Below, piece after piece: positions 37,890 to 47,542 of a stretch of 64,000 bases of DNA (its first letter is position 1; every line of letters starts with the position of its first letter). A program made the translations under genes and the position numbers. The notes beneath the pieces were generated by a model. It saw only the letters and a list, made by a program, of their open reading frames with translations. It searched no databases and was not told the DNA's origin. This DNA is from Gallaecimonas sp. GXIMD4217 (lineage in GTDB: Bacteria > Pseudomonadota > Gammaproteobacteria > Enterobacterales > Gallaecimonadaceae), in NCBI RefSeq assembly GCF_038087665.1, contig NZ_CP149925.1, positions 2,542,870 through 2,606,869 of the forward strand, given 5' to 3'.

Positions 37890-38678
37890 TCAGTCCTGCA
37901 GCAGGCTGAAGCGCAGGGTGTCGGCCTGGCCCAGCAGGCGCCCGGCCAGGTTGTCCAGATCCCGGCTGGAACGCCAGACATTGGCGATGGCCTGGCCCTG
38001 CTGGGCGTCGACGAGGCGGGTGAAGGCGGCCAGCTGCGACAGCGCCAGACCGGTATCACCCAGTTCATGGGCCTGCTCGGACAGGCTCAGCAGCTGCTGC
38101 AACTGGGCCAGCAGCGCCGCCGGCAGGGCGCTGCCCTCGAGGATGGCCCCCAGGCGCTGGTACTTTGCCGCTACCACGGCGTCGTTGTCGCGCTGGTCAC
38201 GCACCACCAGCCACTCGGAAAAATTGCCGGTACGGCCCCGGGCCCGGTAGGAACCGGCACCATGGTTGGCGGTGACGTCCCTGAAATCGCCGCCGAGGGG
38301 CGCCTTGAACAGCCGGTAGCCGGCGTCGAAATCGAGATCATGGGTGTGGATGGCCACCTCCGCCGGCCCTTCGAAGGCCAGGCCCTGATCGGCGGGCGGC
38401 TCTATGACGATCATCATCGGGAAGGCCGCCACCGGGGTGACACCCGCCGGCAGCCTGGCCAGCAGGGCGGCGTCGGTGGGGGAAAACAGGTAGGCGTCGA
38501 CGCCCGCACTGTGCTCGGTCAGGCCCAGGGCCCTGTCGAAGGAGAGCGTCAGCTCGACGCTGTGCAGGCCCTCGGCCAGGGTGAACTCGGCCTTGTCCCG
38601 GGCAATGCGGCTTTCGGTAACGGCCGCCAGGCAGCTAAAGCTCAGCAGGCAGGCGAGCAGACTCAGTTGACGCACCAT
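37890..38678 (-). CDS. Secreted protein of unknown family, first gene of the kinase operon
   Basis: 262 residues. Signal peptide (QLSLLACLLSFSCLAAV, cleavage near 19) with no lipobox in the right context. A beta-rich first half (ELTLSFDRALGLTEHSAGVD, FPMMIVIEPPADQG) and a helical second half (about 175-262) follow. Family not recognised with confidence. As the only periplasmic protein encoded within this operon, it could present a signal to the TPR domain of the kinase, but that is inference. GGAGG lies upstream of the ATG. Confidence 0.7.
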   Translation of the reverse strand: MVRQLSLLACLLSFSCLAAVTESRIARDKAEFTLAEGLHSVELTLSFDRALGLTEHSAGVDAYLFSPTDAALLARLPAGVTPVAAFPMMIVIEPPADQGLAFEGPAEVAIHTHDLDFDAGYRLFKAPLGGDFRDVTANHGAGSYRARGRTGNFSEWLVVRDQRDNDAVVAAKYQRLGAILEGSALPAALLAQLQQLLSLSEQAHELGDTGLALSQLAAFTRLVDAQQGQAIANVWRSSRDLDNLAGRLLGQADTLRFSLLQD

Positions 38679-38751
38679 GGTTTGATTCCTCCAGGATAAC
38701 GGCGTCCTTGCCTGATTCTGTTACATGACATTAACAACAAATGCGGCGCCA

Positions 38752-38795
38752 AATAAAGCCGGGGCATGAGACTGTGCTCCAGCTCACACCCCGGT
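38752..38795 (-). terminator. Terminator after S8 protease B
   Basis: On the minus strand CCGGGGTGTGAG and CTCATGCCCCGG form a long stem followed by CTTTATTT, 4 bp after the protease stop. It separates the protease from the five-gene operon downstream on the same strand. Confidence 0.65.
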
Positions 38796-38798
38796 CCC

Positions 38799-41279
38799 TC
38801 ACTGCTGGTAGGCGTCGTAGAGACGACCAGCGATCACCGCGTAATGGGCGCGGCTGATCCTGCTGGCCGGCTCGAAGCGGGCCACCAGGCTGGGCGTGAT
38901 GTCATAGGGGCCTTGCCGCACCTCGAAACGCACACCCAGCAGGCCCAGGTTCAGCGCCTCCTGCACATGGCCCAGCAGCTCGGCCGGCACCTCTGTGGCG
39001 TCCAGCACCGGCACCTGCTCGCCCATGTAGTCCACCCTCAGCTCGCCGTCGTGGGCCAGGGCTTCGGCTTCACGGCCCAGGCTCTGCACCAGGCTGTAGG
39101 CCAGCTCCGCCTTGGTCACCGCCTGGCGGGGGTTGAACGCCTCGGCGCTGCGCATTACCGGTGACTGGGCGTTGCTCCTGTCTTTGAGGGCGCCTCCCAC
39201 CGCGGCCACGGCGCTGACGAAGGGCATGTCCTGAGCCCTGACGTCGCTGAAGCTGACCAGAGGCTCGTTGAGCAGCGGTCGGCTCTGGCGCACCGCAGCG
39301 CCCATCACCAGGTAGCGGGCCAGCTGGTTGCGGCGCAGCGGCTGATCCGGGGCGAACTTGTTGTTGGCCAGGCCATCCATCAGCCGTTCGCTGATGGCGT
39401 ATTCGATGGCGCCTTGGGCGGGATGGCCCTGGCTGTCGTCGATGCCCTCGAAACCGTCGGAGATCAGGAAGCTGATCTGGCCGCCGATCATCTCCGGCAG
39501 GCCCGGGCCATTGGTGGTGCCTGTGGGATCCGGCTGCACCCCGGACAGCGAGGTCAGGCCGTATACGCTCAGGATCCAGGTACCGGCCTGGCCGGGGGCC
39601 GAGACCCGCATGTTGCTGCCCAGCACCGGCAGGGTCAGGTTACCCAGGTATTCGGTGCCGTCCGGTGCGGTCAGCTTGAGCTTGGTGGTATTGGCCAGGG
39701 CCTCGGCCGAGGCCTTGATCCAGGCCACCTCCTCGCCAACCTCGAAGCTGTAGCTTTCGGACGGCCCCACCGGGCTGAACAGCAGCTCGAACCGGTCGAC
39801 CCTGTCGCTGACAAAGAGCTGTTCGTTGGCATTGAAGTCGTCGCGCAGATTGTTGACGGTGCCCTGGTCCGCCGTGCGCTCGTCCAGGGCCGCCGCCACC
39901 GCCGCCTTGGCGTTGACATAGCCGGCGCCCACCTCCCAGCGCTCGTAGCCTGGCATATTGGTAGCGGTTTCCATCAGCAGCCGCCTGATATCCAAGGGCG
40001 TCAGCTCGGGGTTGGCCTCCAGCATCAGGGCGGCGATACCGGCCACATGGGGGGTGGCCATGGAGGTGCCGGAAATCATGGTGTAGTAGGGAACGTGCTC
40101 CAGGGCCATGGCATCGAGATCCTCGGCGCCGCCGTTGGAGGCCAGGTTGGTCACGGCCCGGGTAGAGATGATGTCCACCCCGGGCGCCACTATGGAGACC
40201 TCGTTCCGGTATTGCCACTGGCTGCCGTCGGGCATGGTGAAGCTGCCGGACTCGCCTTCCTTGCCCCGGGAGGAGAAGCCGGCCAGGCCGCCCGACTTGG
40301 TGCCGGCACCCACGGACAGGCCCCAGGGGATCTGGGCGTAGGGGTTGTGGGTGTCTTCGCCGGGGCCGTCGTTACCGGCGGCGAACACGCTCAGCACGCC
40401 CAGCTTGTAGGCCTTGTAGGAGGCCAGGCTGATGGGGCCATGGGGGTCGAAGCTTCCGGAGCTGCCCCAGGAGTTGCTCATGATGCGGATGGGGCTGTTG
40501 AAGTCCCACAGGTGGGCGATGCTGTAGTCGTAGCCGCCCAGGGCGTCGAGGATGGACAGGCCGGCGCCGGAGCCGTAGCCGATCAGGTCGGCGTCCACGG
40601 CCACCCCCTGGTAAAGGCCGCCGGACTGGGCACCGGTGCCGCCGACGGTGCCGGCACAGTGGGTGCCATGGCCCACGTTGAGATCGGAGTTGGCCTGGCC
40701 TTCCAGCCACAGCCCTTCCGGAAAGACCGGCAGCAGGGCGCGGCCGACGCTGGCATTGGTGATGGCCTGGACGTTTTCCACCACCTTCTCGCCCAGGCGC
40801 AGATCACCGTGGGTAGCGTCTATGCCGGAGTCGTTGACCAGCACCGTGACGCCCTTGCCGGTGAAGGTGACGCCGTTGCGATCCAGGAAGGCGTCGGACT
40901 GCAACTCGCTGACGCTGGTGACCTCGCGGGCGTCGTGGTTGCTGTAGCTCAGGGTGCGATTGAGGTACACGGAGCGCACATCGGGGCGCTGCAGCAGGGC
41001 GCCGATCTGCTCGGCATTGGCCAGAGCGCCGACGATGGGCAGGGTCTGAAACTGCACGCCCTGGCTGATGCCCAGGCCGTTGAGAGCGCGGATCTGCTCC
41101 GGGGTCACCGCCTCCATCTGGTCATAGGTCACCACCACCATCAGCTGCTCATCCGGGGCCAGGCCGTCCAGCTTCTGGGCCAGCTGGCTGCCCAGTACGC
41201 CCTGGGCCACGGCATTGAGACTGAAGCCCGCCAGCATGGCGCCACCAGCCATCAGGGAAATCAGGTTGCGCTTTTTCAT
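38799..41279 (-). CDS. Secreted S8 serine protease B with C-terminal SLH-like repeats
   Basis: 826 residues, paralogue of the protease at 29999-32467: triad residues Asp150 ([10 protein letters not shown]) and Ser406 ([12 protein letters not shown]) fall at identical positions, with His204 (VGHGTH). Signal peptide [20 protein letters not shown], propeptide about 45-110, C-terminal SLH-like repeats ([47 protein letters not shown]). Start at the ATG with GGAG six bases upstream; four codons further upstream another ATG lacks a site. Preceded by the tandem palindromic operator shared with its paralogue. Confidence 0.9.
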   Translation of the reverse strand: MKKRNLISLMAGGAMLAGFSLNAVAQGVLGSQLAQKLDGLAPDEQLMVVVTYDQMEAVTPEQIRALNGLGISQGVQFQTLPIVGALANAEQIGALLQRPDVRSVYLNRTLSYSNHDAREVTSVSELQSDAFLDRNGVTFTGKGVTVLVNDSGIDATHGDLRLGEKVVENVQAITNASVGRALLPVFPEGLWLEGQANSDLNVGHGTHCAGTVGGTGAQSGGLYQGVAVDADLIGYGSGAGLSILDALGGYDYSIAHLWDFNSPIRIMSNSWGSSGSFDPHGPISLASYKAYKLGVLSVFAAGNDGPGEDTHNPYAQIPWGLSVGAGTKSGGLAGFSSRGKEGESGSFTMPDGSQWQYRNEVSIVAPGVDIISTRAVTNLASNGGAEDLDAMALEHVPYYTMISGTSMATPHVAGIAALMLEANPELTPLDIRRLLMETATNMPGYERWEVGAGYVNAKAAVAAALDERTADQGTVNNLRDDFNANEQLFVSDRVDRFELLFSPVGPSESYSFEVGEEVAWIKASAEALANTTKLKLTAPDGTEYLGNLTLPVLGSNMRVSAPGQAGTWILSVYGLTSLSGVQPDPTGTTNGPGLPEMIGGQISFLISDGFEGIDDSQGHPAQGAIEYAISERLMDGLANNKFAPDQPLRRNQLARYLVMGAAVRQSRPLLNEPLVSFSDVRAQDMPFVSAVAAVGGALKDRSNAQSPVMRSAEAFNPRQAVTKAELAYSLVQSLGREAEALAHDGELRVDYMGEQVPVLDATEVPAELLGHVQEALNLGLLGVRFEVRQGPYDITPSLVARFEPASRISRAHYAVIAGRLYDAYQQ

Positions 41280-41347
41280 GATCTGCTCCACTGGTTATGA
41301 AGTTGTTAATACCGCACCAGTGTCGGGGCTGGGCTGCGCCAGCACCA

Positions 41348-41386
41348 TCGGGGAGATCCCCCAGGACGACTGAGGGATTTCCCTCA
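41348..41386. promoter_or_regulatory. Tandem palindromic operator upstream of S8 protease B
   Basis: On the minus strand a perfect palindrome TGAGGGAAATCCCTCA (41371-41386) is followed 23 bp later, start to start, by TGGGGGATCTCCCCGA (41348-41363). Same motif, order and spacing as at 29899-29937. It ends 68 bp before the ATG. A possible -10 box (TATTAA) lies between it and the start codon. Confidence 0.65.
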
Positions 41387-41474
41387 GCGCCGAACCGTTT
41401 GCCGAAAAAACGACCGCAATACAAGCCATTGCCGGGTGACAGTCAGACGGGATGCTCTTATAATTCAGCGCCAC

Positions 41475-41551
41475 GGCCCCTTAGCTCAGTTGGTTAGAGC
41501 AGTCGACTCATAATCGATTGGTCGCCCGTTCAAGTCGGGCAGGGGCCACCA
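41475..41551 (+). tRNA. tRNA-Ile2 (anticodon CAU, lysidine-modified)
   Basis: 77 nt with encoded CCA. The acceptor stem GGCCCCT pairs with AGGGGCC, and the anticodon loop CTCATAA gives CAU. Overall it matches the minor isoleucine tRNA rather than methionine tRNAs (start GGCCCCTTAGCTCAG), so the wobble C should be converted to lysidine by TilS. Confidence 0.92.
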
Positions 41552-41559
41552 GATACAGC

Positions 41560-41595
41560 AAGGGCTAGCAGGTCAGTGACCGCTGGCCCTTTTTC
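41560..41595 (+). terminator. Terminator after tRNA-Ile2
   Basis: AGGGCTAGC and GCTGGCCCT arms with a 12-base loop and a T-run, 8 bp after the tRNA. Confidence 0.7.
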
Positions 41596-41665
41596 ATGTC
41601 TTCTCATTGCCGTCCTTTTCCCTTAGGCTGGGCTTCCCAACGGAAAAACGCCCACAAGGACCCGG

Positions 41666-42586
41666 ATGAAAGCCCTGCTTGTTGCCCTGCTGGCCGCCCT
41701 CGCCTTCACTGCCCATGCCGATATCGCCCGCACCCTGGCGGTGACCATAGACGACCTGCCCGTGGTCCGGGGCCAGGATCTGGCCAGGGCCCAGGCCATC
41801 ACCCACGGGCTGCTCACCAAGCTGCAGGCGGCCAAGGCGCCGGCCATCGGCTTCGTCAACGAACAGAAGCTGGGCGAGCCCGAGCCGGATCCGGCGCGGG
41901 TGGCACTGCTCAAGGCCTGGCTGGACGCCGGCATGGATCTCGGCAACCACGGCTATTCCCACAAGTCCTTCTACAAGACGCCCCTGGCGGAATTCCAGCA
42001 GGAACTGCTCAAAGGCGAGCGGGTGCTCAAGGAGCTGCTGGCCGCCCAGGGCCGCAAGCCGGCCTTTTTCCGCCATCCCTACCTGAACACAGGGCCGGAC
42101 GCCGACACCCGCGCCCAGTTCGAGGCCTTTCTGGCCGAGCACGGCTACCGGGTGGCACCTGTGACCTTCGACAACGACGAGTGGATCTACGCCCTGGCCT
42201 ACGACAAGGCCCTGGTGGCCGGCGACAAGGTCAAGGCGGAGAAAGTGGCCGAGGATTACCTGCGCTACATGGCCGAGAACACCGCCTTCTTCGAGGCGCT
42301 GTCGGTGAAGCTGCTGGGCCGGGAGCCGGCCCAGATCCTGCTGCTCCATGCCAACGCCCTCAATGCCGACTACCTGGCGCCGCTGCTGGCCCTGTACCGG
42401 GACAGGGGCTATGGCTTCGTGAGCCTGGAGCAGGCGCTGGCCGATCCCGCCTATCGCCAGCAGGACCACTTCATCAGCCCCTGGGGCATTTCCTGGCTGG
42501 AGCGCTGGTGGCACGACAGGCACGGCAAGCGGCTGCGCACCCCGGATGCCGCCCCTTGGGTGGCGGAGCTGGCCGGGATCAACTGA
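41666..42586 (+). CDS. Secreted polysaccharide deacetylase family protein
   Basis: 306 residues. Signal peptide (KALLVALLAALAFTAHA, cleavage near 18). NodB-homology domain: LAVTIDDLPV carries the catalytic/metal Asp pair, DLGNHGYSHKSF the two metal His residues, and PAFFRHPYLNTG the RxPY-like motif. The C-terminal LLLHANALNADYL holds a further conserved His. Predicted to remove N- or O-acetyl groups from an extracellular polysaccharide. AAGGA lies before the ATG. Confidence 0.9.
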   Translation: MKALLVALLAALAFTAHADIARTLAVTIDDLPVVRGQDLARAQAITHGLLTKLQAAKAPAIGFVNEQKLGEPEPDPARVALLKAWLDAGMDLGNHGYSHKSFYKTPLAEFQQELLKGERVLKELLAAQGRKPAFFRHPYLNTGPDADTRAQFEAFLAEHGYRVAPVTFDNDEWIYALAYDKALVAGDKVKAEKVAEDYLRYMAENTAFFEALSVKLLGREPAQILLLHANALNADYLAPLLALYRDRGYGFVSLEQALADPAYRQQDHFISPWGISWLERWWHDRHGKRLRTPDAAPWVAELAGIN

Positions 42587-42587
42587 G

Positions 42588-43976
42588 TCACGGCTCCGGC
42601 TCGATCCTGTTGCGGCCCTTTTCCTTGGCACGGTAGAGCTGCCGGTCGGCGGCCGCGATCAGGCTGGCAGCCTCGTCGTCCTGGCCGGGGACCAGGGTCG
42701 CCACCCCGGCGCTGATGGTGACGATACGGCTCGCCCCCTCGCCCCGGTGGGGCCAGGCCTGCTCGGCCACGGCCTGGCAGCACCTTTGCGCCAGGGCGGC
42801 CGCCTGCGGTGCGCCCGTGTCGCTGAGCAGCAGGGCGAATTCCTCGCCGCCGTAGCGACAGACCAAGTCCGTCTCCCGCCTGGCCACCTGGCCCAGCACC
42901 GTGGCGGCCATCTTCAGGCATTCGTCTCCCTGCAGATGGCCGTAGCGGTCGTTGTACTCCTTGAAATGGTCCAGGTCGACCAGGATCAGCGACAGCGGCT
43001 CGCGGCTGCGCCTGGCCCTGGCCCAGGCCTTGTCCAGGGCCAGATCGAAGCTCCGCCTGTTGGCGATGCCGGTGAGGCCGTCCAGGTAGGAGAGCCGCTC
43101 CAGCTCCTGGCGCAGCCGCGCCAGCTCGTCCTCGGTCTTCCTGCGTTCGGTGACGTCACGAATGACGGCGGAAAAGCCGATCACCCCATCCGGATCCCCT
43201 TCGATGACCGACAGGGTCAGGTCCATGAACAGACGCTGGCCGTCGGCGCGCAGGCATTCGATGGTCTGGGAACGGTAGCTGAGGCCATTGGCCATCAGCT
43301 CGGTCATCAACCGCACCAGCTTTTCCGCCCAATGGCCGTCGCTGATGTCGCTGATGCGCCGGCCCACGGCCTGGTCGCTGGCAATGTCGAACATGGCCTC
43401 GGCCGCCCTGTTCCAGCGCACGATCAGGCCGTCTCTGGTGGTGGCGATGATGGCATCGTGGGCATGGTCGAGGATGTTCTCCAGGAACTGGACCGACACC
43501 ATGTAACGGTGCAGGAGGCGCACGTCCGTGCTGGCGGACATGGCCAGGCGATGGTTGATGCCGCTGAGGGTGGTACGGTGCTGCCGCCCCTTTCTGACCG
43601 ACCTGATGTAGCCCCTGAGGCCGTCCAGGCCGTTTCCCAGCTCGAACACCCGCCAGCGACCGCCCAGGCCGTTGACGGGGGAGTTCAGCTGCTCGACCAG
43701 CGCCTCGGCCCGGTCGTCCACCAGGAAGGCAAAGTGCCATTCACCAGCCAGTTTGTCCGCCAGCCGTCTGGCCAGGGGCAGGGGCGAGCAGAGTCCTGGC
43801 CCCAGCAGGATCAGGACCGGCTGGTCGCCGCCGCGTTCGAGCACCAGGCGCACATCCTGCCACTGGCCGCTGCAACTGCTCAGCTGCAGATCCAGCGCCG
43901 CTATCTGGCTCTGCAGCTGCGCCCTGGTCCTGGCCAGGCTTTGGGGGGCATCGACCAGCAGCACATGGGGCGACAT
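42588..43976 (-). CDS. PAS-GGDEF diguanylate cyclase
   Basis: 462 residues. The N-terminal 150 residues are an unrecognised receiver-like segment (MSPHVLLVDAPQSLARTRAQ). A PAS domain (about 170-285) has AHDAIIATTRDGLIVRWNRA and FSAVIRDVTERRKTE. The GGDEF domain (about 300-455) has DLDHFKEYNDRYGHLQGDE and the active-site variant GGEEF, with an RETD inhibitory site five residues before it, so product inhibition is likely. No membrane helices. Converges with the deacetylase gene (stop codons 1 bp apart). Confidence 0.92.
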   Translation of the reverse strand: MSPHVLLVDAPQSLARTRAQLQSQIAALDLQLSSCSGQWQDVRLVLERGGDQPVLILLGPGLCSPLPLARRLADKLAGEWHFAFLVDDRAEALVEQLNSPVNGLGGRWRVFELGNGLDGLRGYIRSVRKGRQHRTTLSGINHRLAMSASTDVRLLHRYMVSVQFLENILDHAHDAIIATTRDGLIVRWNRAAEAMFDIASDQAVGRRISDISDGHWAEKLVRLMTELMANGLSYRSQTIECLRADGQRLFMDLTLSVIEGDPDGVIGFSAVIRDVTERRKTEDELARLRQELERLSYLDGLTGIANRRSFDLALDKAWARARRSREPLSLILVDLDHFKEYNDRYGHLQGDECLKMAATVLGQVARRETDLVCRYGGEEFALLLSDTGAPQAAALAQRCCQAVAEQAWPHRGEGASRIVTISAGVATLVPGQDDEAASLIAAADRQLYRAKEKGRNRIEPEP

Positions 43977-43990
43977 GGCAGGCTCCGGCC

Positions 43991-45154
43991 CTACAGCAGT
44001 GGCTGGCCAAGGAGCAGGCGGCCGGCCCAGGTCTTGAGGATGTCGGTGGTGGGGGCCATCACATGGCTGGCCCTGGCATCACGGAGGATCCGCGCCAACT
44101 CACTGTTGTCGCGATAAGCGGCGCCGCCACAGCAGGTCATGGCCTCGTTGGCGACCCTGACCACGGTGTCGGCGGCATCGGCCTTGGCCAGCATGATCTC
44201 GGCGGTGGCGCCGGGATCGCCGATATCACCCAGGTAGGCGGCCCGGTACAGCAGGCCCCTGGCCTTGGTCACCGCCAGGCTCATCTCGGCGACCCTGTGC
44301 TGCAGCACCGACACATCCGCCAGGCTTTCCCCGGAATGCTGGTAGTGGCGGTTCTGCAGGTGGCAGAGGGTGAGATCCAGGGCCGACTGGGCCAGGCCCA
44401 CATAGCTGCCGGCCATGGCAATCAGGAAATAGGGCGCCACCACCTCGAACACGTACCAGATCTGGTCCCCTTCCCGGCCCAGCAGGTTCGCCGACGGTAC
44501 CCGGATATCCTCCATGGCCATGGCCCTGGAGGAGTTGCCCCTCATGCCGAAGCCCCGCCAGGGATCGCGCCAGCGGATGCCCTGGGTGTCGGCATCGACC
44601 ACCAGGCAACTGAAATCCCCCGGCTCCGCCTCCGCCATGCTGGCCTGGGTGGAGATCACATAGGAATCGGCATGGCCGCCATTGGTGACGAACTGCTTGG
44701 TGCCGCTCACCCTGAACCTGTCGCCGTCGCGGGCCAGCCCGGTCCGGGGCAGGTAGAAATGGGCGCCCGTGCCCGACTCCGACAAGGCCAGGGTGGTGAT
44801 ATGGCGGTTCTCGGCGATGGGCCTGAGGTAGTGTTCTTCATGGTGGGGGGTGGCCTTGGCGGCAATGACGGCACTGCCCACGCAGTGCATGGCATAGCAC
44901 AGGGCGGTGGAGGCGCAGCCCCTGGCCAGGGTTTCCCCCAGCACAGCCAGGGCCAGCAGGCCCTGTTCGTGACCGCCCAGGCGCTTGGGTACGTGCAGCC
45001 CCATGAGATCCGCGTCCGCCAGCACCTGCATGGACCGTGCCGGCCAGCTCGCCTCCCGGTCGACATGGGCACTCTGTGGCCCTATCACCGCCTGGGTCAC
45101 TTCGGCCGCCGTGGCACGCAGCCTGAGTATCGAGGGGGAAAGCAGATCGTTCAT
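43991..45154 (-). CDS. Acyl-CoA dehydrogenase family protein
   Basis: 387 residues. N-terminal helices (ASWPARSMQVLADADLMGLH), the FAD/substrate segment TTLALSESGTGAHFYLPRTG with KQFVTNGGHADSYVIST, the middle beta domain RGFGMRGNSSRAMAMEDIRV, and C-terminal helices with the conserved CCGGAAYRDNSELARILRDA. Oxidises an acyl-CoA thioester using FAD; substrate not predictable. The glutamate base usually seen in classical enzymes is not obvious at the expected place, so an acyl-CoA dehydrogenase-like monooxygenase role is possible. Confidence 0.87.
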   Translation of the reverse strand: MNDLLSPSILRLRATAAEVTQAVIGPQSAHVDREASWPARSMQVLADADLMGLHVPKRLGGHEQGLLALAVLGETLARGCASTALCYAMHCVGSAVIAAKATPHHEEHYLRPIAENRHITTLALSESGTGAHFYLPRTGLARDGDRFRVSGTKQFVTNGGHADSYVISTQASMAEAEPGDFSCLVVDADTQGIRWRDPWRGFGMRGNSSRAMAMEDIRVPSANLLGREGDQIWYVFEVVAPYFLIAMAGSYVGLAQSALDLTLCHLQNRHYQHSGESLADVSVLQHRVAEMSLAVTKARGLLYRAAYLGDIGDPGATAEIMLAKADAADTVVRVANEAMTCCGGAAYRDNSELARILRDARASHVMAPTTDILKTWAGRLLLGQPLL

Positions 45155-45328
45155 GCTTGACTCTCATGATTCCTTGTCAAAGCCCCGGCCATCCCTGGTT
45201 GCATCTTTCCGCCCTTGCTGGTCGGGGCCTTCCCTGCCCCCTACACCAATGTAAGCACAAAGAAACACTTTTGGCAGGCGCTCGGGCCCTCTTGCCGGCG
45301 CGCCAAGGCAGGCGTTCAATGCCCAAGG

Positions 45329-47425
45329 TCAGGAGCGCCCCTGCAGCTGCGCCAGCACCTCCTGGGGGGCCGGGGCATAGTGCTTGAATTCCATGGTGAA
45401 GGTGGCGCGCCCCTGGGTCAGGGAGCGCAGCGCCGTGGAATAGCCGAACATCTCCGCCAGCGGCACCAGGGCGTGCAGCTGCTTGCTGCCGCCGGGGATG
45501 TCGTCCATGCCCTGCATGGCGCCGCGCCGGGCGGTGAGATCGCCCATGACGTTGCCCATGAACTCCTCCGGGGTTTCCACCTCCACCGTCATCATGGGCT
45601 CCAGCAGCTGCGGCCCGGCCTGCTTCATGGCCTCCTTGAAGGCCATGGCGGCGGCGCTGCGAAAGGCGTTCTCGTTGGAGTCCACGTCATGGGAGGAGCC
45701 GTCGGTCAGGGCCACTTGCACGTCCACCACCGGGTAGCCCGCCAGCACCCCGGTCGCCAGGGATTCCTGGATGCCCTTGTCCACCGCCGGGATGAATTCC
45801 CTGGGCACCACCCCGCCCTTGACCTCGTCCAGGAAGGCGTAGCCGCCGCCCTCCTCCAGGGGCTCCAGGCGCAGCACCACATGGCCGTACTGGCCGCGAC
45901 CGCCGGTCTGTTTGATGAACTTGCCCTCCACGCCGGAAACGGCCTGTCGCACCGTTTCCCGGTAGGCCACCTGGGGCTTGCCGACCCTGGCCTCGACCCC
46001 GAATTCCCGCTTCAGGCGGTCCACTATGATGTCCAGGTGCAGCTCACCCATGCCGGAGATGATGGTCTGGCCCGACTCCTCGTCGGAACGGACCCTGAAG
46101 GAGGGATCCTCCTGGGCCAGGCGGCCCAGGCCCTGGCCCAGCTTCTCCTGGTCGGCCTTGGTCTTGGGCTCTATGGCCTGGGAGATCACCGGCTCGGGGA
46201 AGCTCATCTTCTCGAGGATGATGGGGTGGTTGAGATCGCAGAGGGTGTCGCCGGTGGTGACCCCCTTGAGGCCAACGGCGGCGGCGATATCGCCGGCATG
46301 CACCTCCTTGAGTTCCTTGCGGTCGTTGGCGTGCATCTGCAGGATGCGCCCCAGCCGCTCCTTCTGGCCCTTGGTGGGGTTGTAGACGGCATCCCCCGTC
46401 CTTACCACCCCGGAGTAGACCCGGAAGAAGGTCAGGTGACCGACGAAGGGATCGGTCATGATCTTGAAGGCCAGGGCCGAGAAGGGCTCGTCGACGCTGG
46501 GGTGGCGCTCTATCTCGTGGTCCTTCTCGTCGTGGCCCCTGATGGCGGGCACATCCACCGGCGAAGGCAGGTAGTCCAGCACGGCATCCAGCAGCGCCTG
46601 CACGCCCCGGTTCTTGTAGGCGCTGCCGGCCAGCATGGGCACTATCTCGTTGCGCAGCGTCCTGGCCCTGAGGCCGGCCTTGATCTCGGCCTCGCTCAAC
46701 TGCTCGCCGCCCAGGTACTTGTCCAGCAGCTCGTTGGAGCCCTCGGCGGCCGCCTCCACCATGTGCTCGCGCCATTCATTGGCCAGGGACAGCAGCGCCT
46801 CCGGGATGTCATGCTCGCTGAAGGTCACCCCCAGGCTGGCGTCGTCCCAGAGGATGGCGCGCATCTTCACCAGATCCACCACGCCGTGGAAGTCGTCTTC
46901 GGCCCCCAGGGGGATCTGCACCGGCACCGCCAGGCCCTTGAGGCGCTCGCGGATCTGCCGCTCCACCCGCAGGAAGTCGGCGCCGATCCTGTCCATCTTG
47001 TTGACGAAGGCGATGCGCGGCACCTGGTACTTGTTGGCCTGGCGCCACACCGTTTCGGACTGGGGCTGCACGGCGCCGACGGCGTCATAGACCATGACGG
47101 CGCCGTCCAGCACCCGCATGGAGCGCTCCACCTCTATGGTGAAGTCCACGTGGCCCGGGGTGTCGATGATGTTGATGCGGTGCTCGTCGAGATTGCCGGC
47201 CATGCCCTTCCAGGCGGTGCTGGTGGCCGCCGAGGTGATGGTGATGCCCCGCTCCTGCTCCTGATCCATCCAGTCCATGATGGCCGTGCCCTCGTGGACC
47301 TCCCCTATCTTGTGGCTGACCCCGGTATAGAAGAGGATGCGCTCGGTGATGGTGGTCTTGCCGGCGTCGATATGGGCGCTGATGCCGATGTTGCGGTAAC
47401 GCTCCAGGGGGATCTGACTGGTCAT
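45329..47425 (-). CDS. fusA: Elongation factor G
   Basis: 698 residues, full length. GTPase motifs: G1 [10 protein letters not shown]2 [15 protein letters not shown]3 [11 protein letters not shown]4 FVNKMDRIG, and G5 [10 protein letters not shown]. Domains III-V follow, with [20 protein letters not shown] and the domain IV loop [11 protein letters not shown]. The gene stands alone, not next to rpsL, rpsG or tuf, so it is probably a second EF-G paralogue with a specialised role in translocation or ribosome recycling. AGGAG precedes the ATG; the open frame continues 63 codons upstream without support. Confidence 0.93.
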   Translation of the reverse strand: MTSQIPLERYRNIGISAHIDAGKTTITERILFYTGVSHKIGEVHEGTAIMDWMDQEQERGITITSAATSTAWKGMAGNLDEHRINIIDTPGHVDFTIEVERSMRVLDGAVMVYDAVGAVQPQSETVWRQANKYQVPRIAFVNKMDRIGADFLRVERQIRERLKGLAVPVQIPLGAEDDFHGVVDLVKMRAILWDDASLGVTFSEHDIPEALLSLANEWREHMVEAAAEGSNELLDKYLGGEQLSEAEIKAGLRARTLRNEIVPMLAGSAYKNRGVQALLDAVLDYLPSPVDVPAIRGHDEKDHEIERHPSVDEPFSALAFKIMTDPFVGHLTFFRVYSGVVRTGDAVYNPTKGQKERLGRILQMHANDRKELKEVHAGDIAAAVGLKGVTTGDTLCDLNHPIILEKMSFPEPVISQAIEPKTKADQEKLGQGLGRLAQEDPSFRVRSDEESGQTIISGMGELHLDIIVDRLKREFGVEARVGKPQVAYRETVRQAVSGVEGKFIKQTGGRGQYGHVVLRLEPLEEGGGYAFLDEVKGGVVPREFIPAVDKGIQESLATGVLAGYPVVDVQVALTDGSSHDVDSNENAFRSAAAMAFKEAMKQAGPQLLEPMMTVEVETPEEFMGNVMGDLTARRGAMQGMDDIPGGSKQLHALVPLAEMFGYSTALRSLTQGRATFTMEFKHYAPAPQEVLAQLQGRS

Positions 47426-47542
47426 GGCGGCTCTCCTGCTGACTCCTTTTTCAGCGTAGAAGCTTTCCCGGCGGACGAGGCCCTTCCTGATCCGGTCGTA
47501 ACAGCCTAGAGTATCGGTAACTTTTGCCAGCCGAGACCGACC

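Noticed and set aside
41475-41551. Elongator or initiator tRNA-Met
   Set aside because: The anticodon is CAU, but the acceptor and D-arm sequences match the minor isoleucine tRNA that is modified to lysidine.
16057-41551. CRISPR arrays, prophage structural genes or a type VI cluster accompanying the RHS gene
   Set aside because: No regularly spaced repeats, capsid/tail genes, VgrG, PAAR or Hcp-like sequence seen anywhere in the window.
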